DNA of 64,000 nucleotides from Odiellus spinosus (GCA_963920705.1 CAWUCO010000199.1:62001-126000), one strand, 5' to 3'. Counted from the first letter of the stretch, positions 52,685 to 63,249 are shown. Notes: a model not told the origin generated them from the letters alone. Made by a program: numbers and translations.

Positions 52685-53480
52685 AATTTAAACGGTTTGT
52701 TCCCCTTTAGTCCAAAAACGTTGGCCCAATGGGGGCTTCATTGGCCAAATATGATGGATTCCCAATTCGCCCAGACCAAAAATTCCGCTTCCCATTTCAC
52801 CCAAAACGTATTCGCAAATGCCCCTTTGAACCAAAATATTCATGCTGCATTTTTTAATTCTAAATAGATTACATTAAACGATAATTTAAGCGTTTTAGAA
52901 TTTTATTCATTTGAAAATGGAAATCGAATGGATTCAATCGTCTAGAGGACAAATAGTTCTAGTAGTTCGCGGAAAAGTTGGGTTCGGCTAGAGAAGGTTG
53001 GGTTCGGTTAGTTAAGGTTCGGTTCGGTTAGTTAAGGTTCGGTTCGGTTAGTTAAGGTTGGGTTCGGTTAGTTAAGGTTGGGTTCGGTTAGTTAAGGTTG
53101 GGTTCGGTTAGTTAAGGTTGGGTTCGGTTAGTTAAGGTTGGGTTCGGTTAAGTAAGGTTTGTTTGTGTTATATTCGGTTTAGTGGGGTTCGGTTAAGTAA
53201 GGTTTGTTTGTGTTATATTCGGTTTAGTGGGGTTCGGTTAGGTTGGGCTGGGTTTGGTTAGTGTAAGGATAGTTAAATAATACTTAAATAAAAATATATT
53301 TTACGAAACTGAATATAAAATGAGCGTTGAAAATGCCTTTCATTGAAAAAATTATAAAATTGGGACGATTGGGTGTGGGCTAAAAGAATAAGGCTAAGTG
53401 GGAATTGGGCCAGTTTGGAATGGGATAGTTTGGATTGAGGCAATTGAGATTGGGCGAAATGGGAATTGGCCATATCGGTG
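52685..53480. mobile_element. Inner CCCATT-armed element
   Basis: The left arm contains TTCCCAATTCGCCCAGACC and CTTCCCATTTCACCCAAAAC; the right arm contains the inverse, e.g. GATTGGGCGAAATGGGAATT. The core is the GGTTA-type satellite. Same plan as the insertion at 26758-28337 (inverted minisatellite arms around a telomere-like core), with a different unit. Confidence 0.55.
52980..53250 (+). repeat. 20-bp satellite GGTTCGGTTAGTTAAGGTTG, about 8-9 units, then degenerate
   Basis: Each unit consists of four pentamers (GGTTC GGTTA GTTAA GGTTG), so the array is a higher-order derivative of a GGTTA-like pentamer, close to the arthropod TTAGG telomere unit. After 53160 a 43-bp unit (TTTGTTTGTGTTATATTCGG and on) is also duplicated. 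Confidence 0.8.
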
Positions 53481-54227
53481 TACAGCCGTATAAATCTACG
53501 ACCAGCAGAAGAATCTTTCAAATCTCATAGGCTTGTAATAGGCTAGGACGGGTTTGTTTTGGTTAGGTTACGTTTGGATTGGGTTAAGTTGGGTTGTGTT
53601 GGAGCTCTATGTGATTTTAATATAGTGTTTTTATAATTTCACATATCTGCTTGTCGTAAATTTTTTTAAGTATTTTTTGGAACTCCTACGGTACTAATTA
53701 GTCAACCACTATTGTTATTTAGTGGGGATTTGAATATCGTCATCTATTTCTTACAAACATCTTTTTCGGTTCATACGCTCCTCAAGAAATTGACTCGTTT
53801 AAAAAAAATATTCTTAATTTTCTTTGAGACTAATTTCGTAATTTCAATAATTACCCTCAAATATCTTTTAAGACTTTGGGAAATTGTTTTACCAGTTCAA
53901 ATTGCTTAAAATAAATTGTTTCCAGAGCCTAGTATCCCTTTTTTTAAATTAAACCTAACAAATACCTTAAAATGCAGCCACAACATTGTAACGTAATGAA
54001 TATGACTTAAAAATACAATTAAAAATCGGCAATTCGCTTTATAAAGTTAAATTTCGGTGATTGAAAAATATTTGTTTTTTAAACAACAAGTTTTCGTAAA
54101 TATTTTACAAAATAATTCATGGCTAGTGCTCATTTTACTTGACCATTAAATTATTATAAGGCAATCAAATCTTTGCATTTCTGCGAATTTAATTTATTTG
54201 AATTCCATCGGTTATATTTAAGCAAAG

Positions 54228-54378
54228 ATTCTTGTCCCATTGGACCGAATCCTAGTGGTGCTTTTTCGGTCGAATGGGATTTCCCATTGGACCGAATCTG
54301 CCAAAGTGCGGGTTTTTCGGTGGAATGGGAATTTTTTCGGTCGAATGGGATTCGGCCCAATGGGACAGGAACATTCAA
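54228..54378. repeat. Array of CCCATT(g)GACCGAATC units in both orientations
   Basis: GTCCCATTGGACCGAATCCT, then TTTTTCGGTCGAATGGGATT, then again forward and inverted units. Related units occur at about 51925-51965 (CCCATTGGATCGAATCCCAT). Confidence 0.7.
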
Positions 54379-54528
54379 TGATTGTATTACAATCCTTCCA
54401 CAAGAATCACCCACGAACCACCCAATTGTAATTTGTATTTTTTCTCACCACCCTCTTATTAAAACCTTTCGTGTTTTTCCTTGTTGTTTTTTTTCTCACC
54501 CTACGTTCTTTCATTATTTGTGGTGGGG

Positions 54529-54800
54529 GTAAATGGGGACCCCTTTAATAACTTTTATGGAAGACCAAAAGCTTACCTAGGTTCAAGAAATGCATGCTAT
54601 TAAAGGGGAATCGATCATGCTTTCAACCCCTGAAGAAACCTTCTGTAGAGGGCGCAAACGGCGACTTGTGTCATGTGGGATCATCATTATGATACCTAGA
54701 GTGTCACGTGACTTCCAGGGAGATCATTCATAAAAGGGAAAGCAACAAACCTAGGCAGGTCAATTGGTGGGATGACGAACTCAGGTTCTCATATTTCACT
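54529..54800 (+). repeat. Interspersed repeat copy B
   Basis: AATGGGGACCCCTTTAATAA, CAAAAGCTTACCTAGGTTCA, CTGTAGAGGGCGC, GTGTCACGTGACTTCCAGGG in the same order as copy A at 39756, with about 25% divergence. TAGAGGGCGC resembles the core of CTCF sites. The same orientation despite the opposite strands of nearby Gypsy copies argues against it being their LTR. Confidence 0.6.
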
Positions 54801-55679
54801 TGAACTATTTATAGTGTTATTTGTTTGAATTAGATTTATAATATAACGGATTCGGGTTAAGGGAAGAGAGAGCTAGCCTAAAACCAATGTGGCGAAAGAT
54901 CTTCTTAAATGACTTTAGCTGGAAGAGTTATAAATGCTTCGATTTAAAACTAAGATAAATACAACTGTATTAACTTCCTTTAATTCGGTTTAATATCTGG
55001 TTAAATATTTGTACATTGGTTTAATTAAGGAAACGACTGTCGCTACTAAGAAATTAACTCTCTCTCCTCTCGTGTGCCTCCGCGCATCTCGTTTTTATAC
55101 ACTGGGTGCTACTATGCACATGCGTGGTGGCAGGCGGAAGTTGAGAAAAAAACTTGAATTATCATATACATTTTTTAGACAATTAGATTTAACCTTTCAA
55201 CTTAAATTATAATAAGAGGTGTTTTAGACAATGAGATCTAATTTTTTAAACAAACTGGAATTTTGATATAGGCCTAATATGTCAAAGAGTAAAGGTAAGT
55301 TAAATATATCAGAATTATTCCCAACCATTACACTCTTCGCCCAATGAAAAAAAGAAAGGACGAGAAAAAATTGTAAAAAGGACGCTAATTAACAGAACAG
55401 TTCCTATTGTCAAATTTTTGGTTCTTTCTTTCCCAATTATCCTTCAAAAAGAGTTAATGTTGTGACCAAATTCTCATTTTACGTTTTTTAAGTCTATTAA
55501 TAGGTTAACAATATGAGTCCCAAAAGGGGGTATAAGTAACAAAATTAGTAGATATCTAAATAAATTAACAAAAAAAATTGTTATAATTAAATTAAAATAG
55601 TATAATTAATGAAATTATTATAAATGAATTCTAACGGATAATTTCCCCAGAGGGAGCATATATAAGATGTCTCTTAAAA
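54801..55679. other. AT-rich region downstream of G3
   Basis: Probably the 3' untranslated part of the minus-strand Gypsy copy G3. No ORF and no clear LTR. Confidence 0.3.
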
Positions 55680-56665
55680 TTAAACATGTCTCGGGTTAGT
55701 GTCGGGAAGTAGGGAAAATTGATTAAGTAAGCTGCTGCTTCCACGCTTGATCGTAATTTCTTGTGATGTGGAGTAGACATCTTTGTCCACTCCACCAGGC
55801 TGAACCGTCTGGCGAAAAACTACTTCTCGAATGAATCCATGTTCAAAAGGTTGAATGGTTTTCTCAGTCAACAGAGGGTATTGACGTAGTATTCTTGAAC
55901 GATCAAGTGGTGTTGTCTCATCAGTTTGGGGTTTCTCAACTGGAACATCTAATATAGTGTCTAGTGAAGAATCGGTAGAATTAGAGGTGTCTAAAACCCG
56001 CTGATTAGAGATAGGTGGCGAATGTCGTATAGGTGTTGCGTGTCGTGTAGGGGTAGGTAAGGTGTTCTCATCAATGTCTAGCGCGGAGGAGTCATTTGCG
56101 ACTGGTTCAGAAGGAGTTCGTGATTCACCTGCTTGTTCAGGAGTATTTTCAGGCATTATCTCTCCGATATTATGAAAAGTCTTTAATTGACTAATATGGC
56201 ATTGGGAACTTCTCTTAGTATTTAATTCTTCTAGTTCATAAACTAGATTGGAGATGTGTCGTATAATAATGTATGGCCCAATCCATTTGGGTAAAAGTTT
56301 AGCAGAGATATATCGTGCTGCATTTGACAATTGATGATTCTCTTTCCATACCATCATCCCTGGTTGGAAATAGTCCTCCTCTCTACGCAAGTCATAATAT
56401 TTCCGTTGACGAGCTTGGTTTACCTCAATTGTTCGCGAAACTGCTAAAATTTCCCTTCCAAGATTCTCAATACGTTCTTGATTTTCCTAGAGGAAATCTG
56501 CTCGATCAATTTCAGTTATGATGTCTTCATAGACCTCCTAAGGTGTATTTGGCTCTCTGCCATGATTTAGGTAAAAAGGGGTCCTACCTGTGTCCACATG
56601 AGGACTTCTATTAAGGGCAAACTGTAGGGTGGATAAGCTAGAGTCCCAAAACTGGTGATCATTCA
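55680..56665 (-). pseudogene. Gypsy G3: integrase C-terminus with MBD-like domain
   Basis: Minus strand from about 56665: LSTLQFALNRSPHVDTGRTP and FYLNHGREPN, then YDLRREEDYFQPGMMVWKEN, LLPKWIGPYIIIRHISNLVY and CHISQLKTFH are the C-terminal integrase segments. A 100-residue Ser/Thr/Pro-rich linker leads to IQPFEHGFIREVVFRQTVQP and GGVDKDVY (55850-55770). One nucleotide is then lost or gained, and the domain continues in the next frame with HHKKLRSSVEAAAYLINF. All four methyl-CpG-contacting positions of MBD2-type domains (Arg in the basic strand, Asp and Tyr of DVY, Arg of LRS) are retained across the break. Stops near 56470 and 56535 interrupt the integrase part; the core is missing. Confidence 0.75.
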
Positions 56666-57129
56666 AGTAAACTATGACACGGCAAAAGCAACATGCAAAT
56701 TAAATAGATATAAAGGTTAGGTGGCTAATTAGTTATTTAGAAATATAAAAGCTAACATAAATGGATAGTTAATTAAAAATAAAGAGAAAAACTAGAAAGG
56801 GTTAGCGAAATAAAAATTAAGTGAAAAAGGTAGAAAGGGTTAGTTATATAGGATATAAAATTAAATGTACCAAGGAAAATTAAATGTAATCGCGAGATTA
56901 TAGTTATTGTCCAGGACATTTAAATTAATAAATATTGGCTCGCCAGGGTATTGTATAAGAAAAGCAACGAGAAGCTCATAAAACAGACAATTAGAATTCA
57001 TACAGAAGTAAATTAAATATGGGAAGGTACGAATGTGTATCTCATAGTTTTATTCGGTTGAAAGGCAAAAGGAACAGATGGGATTTTCAGGCAATCTGAA
57101 AGAAACAATTTTTTAATGTTAAATTTACT
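56666..57129. other. Intergenic, AT-rich
   Basis: No gene. TAAAAATTAAGTGAAAAAGGTAGAAAGGGTTAG-like phrases recur loosely at 56780-56850. Confidence 0.3.
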
Positions 57130-57671
57130 AATTTTAGATTCATTGGAGAAATCCGTGGTAGTGGACGCCGTTTTCATGCAGGGTAAAGAAGTTTATAATA
57201 ATGGAAGCTGTAAGTTGGATCAAACTTACATTATTAAAGAGCTGTCAATCCATCCAAACTGGGGACGAGAAATGGGATTCTAAAAGTATTCATTTTGCGA
57301 GCTATAGAGCCCCATACCCTTAAACAGCTTTATCTTTAAAAATGCGCCGTGTAAACTATTACGTACAACATCAGCTGATAGGTAATGCGTGGGGGTATGG
57401 AAGGTTAGACTACGGCCGTTTAGCCGTACATTGTTCAGATCCAAAGTTTAAAAACTTTGATCGAATTTTCGTGAAAGGCCACGAAAAAAGTTTAATTATC
57501 GGGGAAATGTTTCAAATGGAATGTTTGGATATAACCCGCTGGGATTGTCCAAAACTAGAATGGGCTAGCAACTCTTTGTCAATTCATAAAATTGCTAAGG
57601 CGAAGTGTACAAGAGAAGCTTGTAAATATTACGCGGAATATGTCCTAGAAAATCCCGTTATTACAACCTGA
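57130..57671 (+). pseudogene. Unknown conserved invertebrate protein, fragment
   Basis: After a TTTTAG acceptor-like site the frame reads SLEKSVVVDAVFMQGKEVYN and DQTYIIKELSIHPNW; after a frame change near 57280 it continues with HFASYRAPYPLKQLYL and MRRVNYYVQHQLIGNAWGYG, then DRIFVKGHEKSLIIGE, CPKLEW and a final Cys/His cluster (HKIAKAKCTREACKYYAEYV). The order (an Asp-containing first strand, IIKELSI, then H-LxGxxWxxG, IFVKGxEK, CPxL, then C..H..C) is shared by a family repeated in many arthropod genomes, usually annotated as uncharacterised. A nuclease-like fold is possible, but I cannot support it. One frame change and a missing start make this copy a fragment. Confidence 0.45.
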
Positions 57672-58852
57672 AACACCCCACTTAAAAACCCTTAATAAAC
57701 CAGTAAATACCTGATAAAATCCAGGGGGTTTCGATCATCAAAATCCCTTTCCGTCTCTTCTAACTCCTCCCTTTCTAAGGGAATCGTACTCTCGTCAGCG
57801 TCGTACCCAGCTTCCGCAGCAGCACCTGAATTCATAATCCTAAACCCTGCTATTTAGCATGTTAAAATATTCACATAAATATTTAAAATCCCCCACGACA
57901 TTCTCTGACGACAAGCACCAAGTTAAACGTCAATTTTCAGGCTGCGCTATCTTTATCCTAATTTCTCGCACTCAATCGCGTGTAATTTGAGCAGTGGAAA
58001 AAGCCGCGAAAGCTGGTCTAAAATATATTATTGGCGATCGAAAAACCCATTTAAACGATAAGTAATCAGTATAATATCATTTGTTGTTAGGTTTTATTCT
58101 CCCTTTAATTTTTATTTGTATATTTTCGCTTCCAATCGATTAAAAATTACACGCTGCTCGTCTTCATTTTCCCTTTAGCAATATTAAATTGATGTTGATA
58201 CGTTTCATTTTCCCTTTAATAGACCTATATTATACTACTCTTATTAAAACCTAACATAAATTAATTTACCTTCGTCAAGGGAAATGTCATTTCCGGAATC
58301 GTCAATTACCGAATCGGGTCAGTGGCAAAAATGTTTTGCATGTTGAGTGCAGCTATTACATTTGCCGTAATGTCACCGCAAGGGTAAGATTTTACTTTGA
58401 GTGGGATCAGCCGTAAGAGGCGCAATTCACCTCATATCTACCGGAAACTATTTTTATAGTATATATCGGAACCTTGACGACTTCCGAAAACCAAAGAAAA
58501 AATAAAATAAATGAAATCAAATAAAAAATAAATTTAATTAGTTTGAAGTTTTGTTTTTCGGTATTTTTTACATTTATTCATTGATAGGACCTAACCTATA
58601 GACCTTGACAATTTACTAAAAATAACAATAATTATTCTTAAGTCGTCGGTTTATGTTCAGCCTCGTTGCGCACTTTTCAAACTTGTTTCAATAATTAGGC
58701 TTAAGTCGTTGCCTTACGTCCGGCATCGCATCGCGGATGATCGCGCATTTTTCAAACGTGTTTGGGCTATTATCCTTGCAGACTTTTGAGAGCTAAGGTT
58801 AGTGTATGATTTCGTCATATTGCAAATAATACATAATAAACGACAACCTAAA
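57672..58852. other. Intergenic; tandem repeat near 58.65 kb
   Basis: A 65-bp unit (CTTAAGTCGT ... GCGCA-TTTTTCAAAC-TGTTT) occurs at about 58640 and 58700. TTTTCCCTTTAAT occurs three times between 58090 and 58220. No gene. It may hold the left end of the transposon that follows. Confidence 0.4.
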
Positions 58853-59735
58853 ATGAGTGACGATAGAGCCATAGCTAGGGCGCGTTTTGGGACGGAATTG
58901 TGGAATCAAAACGTACAATCCATTATGAACAATATTAATCTTAAAAATTGGGGGTCTTTCTTTGATGAAGAAAATAATTGGATGGGGTAAATCTTTGCTT
59001 TCATAACTGGGTTGATTAGCGAATCGCCTAAAAATGTCCCATGCCCATCATGCGGGCAATTTATGAGAGTTGAGGCCGACGTGTCAAGGCCGTGGAGTCT
59101 AATACTGCGTTGCCAATGACACACCAACGTTTCTGATCCTCAACAGAGTAAATCTAAACGAAATTGTATTGCGTGTAACAAGACTTTGTCGATTTTGGAT
59201 AATACTTGGTTTACTGGACAAAATTTGACCACCAATGACTCCCTTTTTTTTGGTTTTTTGTTGGACCAACCGACTGCCAGTAACATGCGCGGTAAGAGCC
59301 ACAGGTTGCAGTTCAAAAACAGCTGTGGACTATTATAGCATGCTTCGTGAAGTATGTGAAGTTATAGTTTCGCAACATTATGAAAACCCCGAAAATAAGC
59401 TCGGCGGTGAAGGTTTTCATGTGGAAGTAGACGAGACTTTTAAAACTCGTCGCAAGTACAACCGTGGCAGGCAGTTACCCGGGGAAACCATTGTGATTTA
59501 TTGCGGATAACTCTATTATCGTCTCCGACTGCATGGCGTCGTATCTCAATTGTGAGAAATGTTTGCCTTTCAGGAACATTTAAGGGTTAATCACTCCATT
59601 GAGTTCGTCAATAAAGATGCCGATGCTCACATCAACGCGGCAGAAATAAATAATAGATGGTCTAAGTGTAATATTAAATCTTGCAAAAATGACAAGTTTA
59701 GTGCGCAGTATTTGTCAGAATACTGCTATTTGACA
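58853..59735 (+). pseudogene. Merlin/IS1595-type (DDE_Tnp_IS1595) transposase, broken
   Basis: From the ATG at 58853 (MSDDRAIARARFGTELWNQN): a CPSCGQFMRVEADVSRPW segment and NCIACNKTLSILDNTWFTGQ match the Merlin N-terminal zinc-ribbon region and SI-NTWF motif. The DDE core shows GGEGFHVEVDETFKTRRKYN (first Asp), then NSIIVSDCMASYLN (second Asp) near 59510, and HLRVNHSIEFVNKDADAHIN with EINNRW at 59577-59660. Stops at 58990 and about 59120 and frame changes near 59250 and 59505 break it, and about 40-60 residues are missing before the second Asp. The last part is fused in frame to the 575-aa ORF below. Confidence 0.7.
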
Positions 59736-61286
59736 ATGTTCTGCAAGAACCAAGCTGGTCAATGGCTTCCCACTGGGGAAATTTTCAAAACGGTTTTAAA
59801 AGATATAGCTAAAGTATATCCCGGACCTGGTCGCGAAAGTGATGAAGACTGTAAAGTATTAACTTCATTGTCCCTGCACGAGTTCCTAGAGTTGCATTCG
59901 ACTATTGAGGACATTATTCGTACCATCAGATGCTGTTCGTCGAAGACAGCTCTAGCAGTATTATTGGTGAAATTACGATTGGGTATCTCCAATAAGGTGT
60001 TATCAACTTTATTTCATTTAACTGAAAGATCGGTATCAAACACGGTAAAAGCGGTTATTATGGCTTTATCGGAGCATTTCGTGCCACATCATTTTGGCCT
60101 GCAACACTTATCACGTGACAATCTGATAACAAACCATCAATCTGGAGCAGCAGTAAAACTCTTTGCTAACAACAAGCCTAATTGTCTTATTACCATTGTA
60201 GATGGCACCTATATCAAGGTTGGAAGATCCAAGGACTATACCGTTCTTCACAAATCCTTCTGTGTGCACAAAGGCCAGCATATCCTCAAGCCAATGTTAA
60301 TGGTAACAACTACGGGTTACATAATAGATATAATCGGACCCTACTTTGATAATGGCCGCAATAACGACGCGCGCATTTTAAACCATTCTATCAAAAAGAG
60401 AGAAGAACTCCAGTCTTTCTTTCAAGTTGGTGACGTTGTACTGGCAGACCGCGGTTTTCGAGACTCCAACAGCGTACTGACTGAACTGGGTGTGGATTTA
60501 CAAATGCCTTCGTTCTTGTCTAAAGGCGAGAAGCAAGTAAACACGCAAGAAGTTAATCGTTCCCGACAAGTAACGTACCTCAGGTGGCCGGTTGAAGTTA
60601 GGAATGGGCATTTGCAGACGGTGTATCGTTTTTTTCAAAACCGTATACCTGTGCATATGTTACCATTAGTTCCGGAACTTCTTCAAATTGCTGCTGCGCT
60701 GTTGAACGCCTACCACCCGGAGTTACATCTTAAAGGTTCCTGGGAAGACTCCGTCGAAAAAATGCTGGCAGTCTCTACGAAAGAAAATCCTCTTAAGGAA
60801 GTAGTTGAGCGCGATAATCTGCTTCGCAAACCGCCTAAATGGCAACGAATTGAGGATAGTGAATTTCAAGACTTCCCTGTACTTCGTGAAAGTGATGTAC
60901 GTGAGGTGGTAATGAGCGACTTTAAAACGAAACGCGCTGAATATTATGTGGCGTTGACTATAGAGAAATCCGGCTCTTTCAGCGTCGAAGTGTCCAAAGT
61001 TGAACATGACTTAATTCGTATACGCGTGCCTGGTCAATTTTCCACCTCAGCTGTTCACCAAGCTCTAATTCATTATGTACCGAACGGGACAGGTGCAAAT
61101 GCCATTAAAGGCTGGTATTGCAATTGCAAAGGTGGTAGTTTTACGATAGGTACTTGTGTTCACGTTAGTAGCGTAATCTGGTATCTTGGTTATCGTCGCC
61201 ATGAAGATCGAGGCAGTTGGTACCAGTCAAAATTGCGTGTAGTGTGTGAAGATGCCACTGAGCTTGAACTACCAGACAAACGTTAA
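59559..61286 (+). CDS. DDE_Tnp_4 + SWIM transposase with Merlin-derived N-terminus, 575 aa
   Basis: One uninterrupted frame. Residues 1-62 are the Merlin C-terminal part. From about residue 65 a DDE_Tnp_4 (IS5/ISL2EU-like) transposase follows: VKLRLGISNKVLSTLFHLTE, D215 in TIVDGTYIKV, LKPMLMVTTTGYIIDIIGPY, D297 in VVLADRGFRD, E346 in RWPVEVRNGHLQ. A C-terminal SWIM zinc finger has C521, C523, C533, H535 (WYCNC ... TCVHVSSVIWYLG). DDE_Tnp_4-SWIM proteins of this type are known in arthropods; the Merlin-like head is the odd part and may come from one element inserting into the other. First ATG at 59559; an internal start would give the DDE_Tnp_4 part alone. Role: cut-and-paste transposition; SWIM binds DNA or protein. 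Confidence 0.8.
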   Translation: MFAFQEHLRVNHSIEFVNKDADAHINAAEINNRWSKCNIKSCKNDKFSAQYLSEYCYLTMFCKNQAGQWLPTGEIFKTVLKDIAKVYPGPGRESDEDCKVLTSLSLHEFLELHSTIEDIIRTIRCCSSKTALAVLLVKLRLGISNKVLSTLFHLTERSVSNTVKAVIMALSEHFVPHHFGLQHLSRDNLITNHQSGAAVKLFANNKPNCLITIVDGTYIKVGRSKDYTVLHKSFCVHKGQHILKPMLMVTTTGYIIDIIGPYFDNGRNNDARILNHSIKKREELQSFFQVGDVVLADRGFRDSNSVLTELGVDLQMPSFLSKGEKQVNTQEVNRSRQVTYLRWPVEVRNGHLQTVYRFFQNRIPVHMLPLVPELLQIAAALLNAYHPELHLKGSWEDSVEKMLAVSTKENPLKEVVERDNLLRKPPKWQRIEDSEFQDFPVLRESDVREVVMSDFKTKRAEYYVALTIEKSGSFSVEVSKVEHDLIRIRVPGQFSTSAVHQALIHYVPNGTGANAIKGWYCNCKGGSFTIGTCVHVSSVIWYLGYRRHEDRGSWYQSKLRVVCEDATELELPDKR

Positions 61287-61903
61287 ACGTAGAAAACCTT
61301 AGCGTTAAATGAATAATTTGTCCGTTTTATACAAGTGTGTTTTGTTTAATATGAAATAAAAATTAAAGATACTACTCCAGTATCTTCTAATTGGTATGAT
61401 TTCTCTATTTATTTTTCGAGTTTCTTATACACCAAAGACTATTCAAGTAAGCTATATAGTCTTTGCACGGCCCCTGTAAAGCTAGCAAAAGCCTACTGCA
61501 TGAATGCTTGACAAGTGGAACACTTCTACAGGCGTTTTCGAGGATTTCGAGGCATAGTAGACCAAAAATATACGAATTTCATTTTGCCGCCAGCACTATA
61601 CCCGTGGCAGTTACAAAATAATTCTTTCCTAATATTTTCCTAACATAATTATGAATCTAAAATAATAACCGTTCAAGATTTTCGTGTGGGGGAAGGCTTT
61701 CATATCCGGCACGGAAGTCATAGATTCTTCCTATTCTTTACATTATGGAAGAAACCTTCCATTCGTTGTAATTCCCAAAATTTACAGTTGTGAGCTCGAA
61801 TTTTAGCTTTAAATTATCCCCCAACTACCCTATTTTAATAATATAATACGAATTTATCATAAAAGAGACGAAAATTTTTAACATTACGTGGACCCAGACT
61901 CTT
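61287..61903. other. Intergenic, AT-rich
   Basis: AATAAA at 61356 probably serves the transposase ORF. No other gene. The right end of the transposon was not identified. Confidence 0.4.
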
Positions 61904-63064
61904 ATGGGGAGTTGCTGTTGTTCTTTGACAGAAAGAATAAATAGAATACTAGGCGAAACCATTTCTATGTATGTCGGTAGACACCACAGACGATGGGATT
62001 TAAATTTACCACTTTTAGCATTCGCAATAAATTCAGTACCCCACGACACAACAGGTAGATCACCGTTTTATCTAAATTATGGGAGAGAACCTCGAAATCC
62101 ATGGGAAATTGACCCAGAATATGAATTAGAAATACCTCAAAATATGGACCGTACAGAAACTATTAAAATTCTCCATGATCAACTTAAATTATCCAAAGAA
62201 TTAGCAGAGATTGCTCAAAAGAGACAAAAACTTTATTATGATCAGAAGCGAGACCCGATAGAATATATTATTGGAACCCTTGTCTGGAAGGAAACTTTTC
62301 CTTTGTCCCAGGCGGCATCAGGTTTTATGGCAAAGTTAAGTCCGAAATGGAAAGGACCTTACAAAATAGTAGATAAACAATCTCCTTTAGTATACAGATT
62401 AGCAGACATAGAAACAGGTGAAATTATAGGCACCACTCATATTTCTCAACTTAAACTGTATTGGAACAATGATACAGTTCTCCTTGACGAAAGGCTTATA
62501 GTAGAGGTTACAGATTAACCAGCTACTGAGAATTCAACAGCTGAGATCAGCGCGCAGACTTCATCTAACGTCCCCAATACCCTTTCTAAGGAAATTCCTG
62601 ATCAAACAGGCTCTGAAATCCTAGATCATCAGTCTGTCCAAATCCAAGATAATTATAATGAACTGCGATCCTTAAGTGAAGCCGGTACAACAGAAACCCC
62701 TCATAGTACCCGAAGTCCATCGTTGGAATCGCTTATCGATACTTCAGAACCTGGTTTTGAATTATTCTCAGACCCTCCCGTTCTTCTTCGAACACAACAC
62801 GATATGAGATTATTTACCTTATCTTCTGCAGAAGATAATACTACTGGTCCTACACTAATTAGCACCATACATGAGCGTTATAAGGAACCTTTTAAGCAAG
62901 GCTGGGTTAGAAAACTAATTAAGCGAAAAACAGTTAAGCCTGGTGGACCTTCATTAGGTGTCTATTATTATCCACCTGGCCCGAACTCTAAACGTCTGCG
63001 TTCCCCATCGGAAGTAGCCCAATATCTTATTGATAATGGTCCCTCGAAATCAATTTTACTTTAA
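61904..63064 (+). pseudogene. Gypsy G4: integrase C-terminal half with MBD-like domain
   Basis: Begins inside the integrase (LTERINRILGETISMYVGRH with the Glu, then LLAFAINSVPHDTTGRSPFY), then the tail with GTLVWKETFPLSQAASGFMA, KWKGPYKIVDK and GTTHISQLKLYW. One TAA (62516-62518) interrupts an otherwise continuous frame; a Ser/Thr/Glu-rich linker of about 110 residues leads to the MBD-like domain at 62888-63031: PFKQGWVRKLIKRKTVKPGG, GVYYYPPGPNSKRLRS, EVAQYL. Arg of KRK, Tyr of VYY and Arg of LRS match the methyl-CpG-contacting positions; the Asp before VYY is Gly. The upstream pol is missing: sequence before 61910 is unrelated. A third independent copy of the integrase-linker-MBD order. Confidence 0.8.
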
Positions 63065-63249
63065 GAGAAAGCCGATATCGTCTCCTCTCCATGGGAGGTT
63101 ATAGTATAGAATTAAAAACCTTGTTAAAGGAGTGCCAGGATAAGTCATTCATTAAGCAACCGAATCATAATGCTTTATATAAAACCAACACAATCTCTAA
63201 CTAATACTAAAACTACAAAACAAATGATAAAATCTATTTAACATTATAG

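Larger units (their letters stand above)
51877..54528. other. Non-coding region with nested repeat-armed elements
   Basis: No gene is supported. Outer arms of CCCATTGGACCGAATC-type units lie at about 51925-51965 and 54228-54378; inner arms with CCCATTTCGCCCAA-type units lie at about 52685-52840 and, in reverse complement, 53380-53480; the centre is the pentamer satellite at 52980-53240. ORFs drawn over these arrays are repeat translations. Confidence 0.6.

Noticed and set aside
54154-54532. ORFs with FSVEWDF-type repeats
   Set aside because: Translations of the CCCATT-type array in several frames.
54529-54800. Repeat copy B as the LTR of G3
   Set aside because: Its orientation is the same as copy A although G3 is on the minus strand, so it does not fit a G3 LTR.
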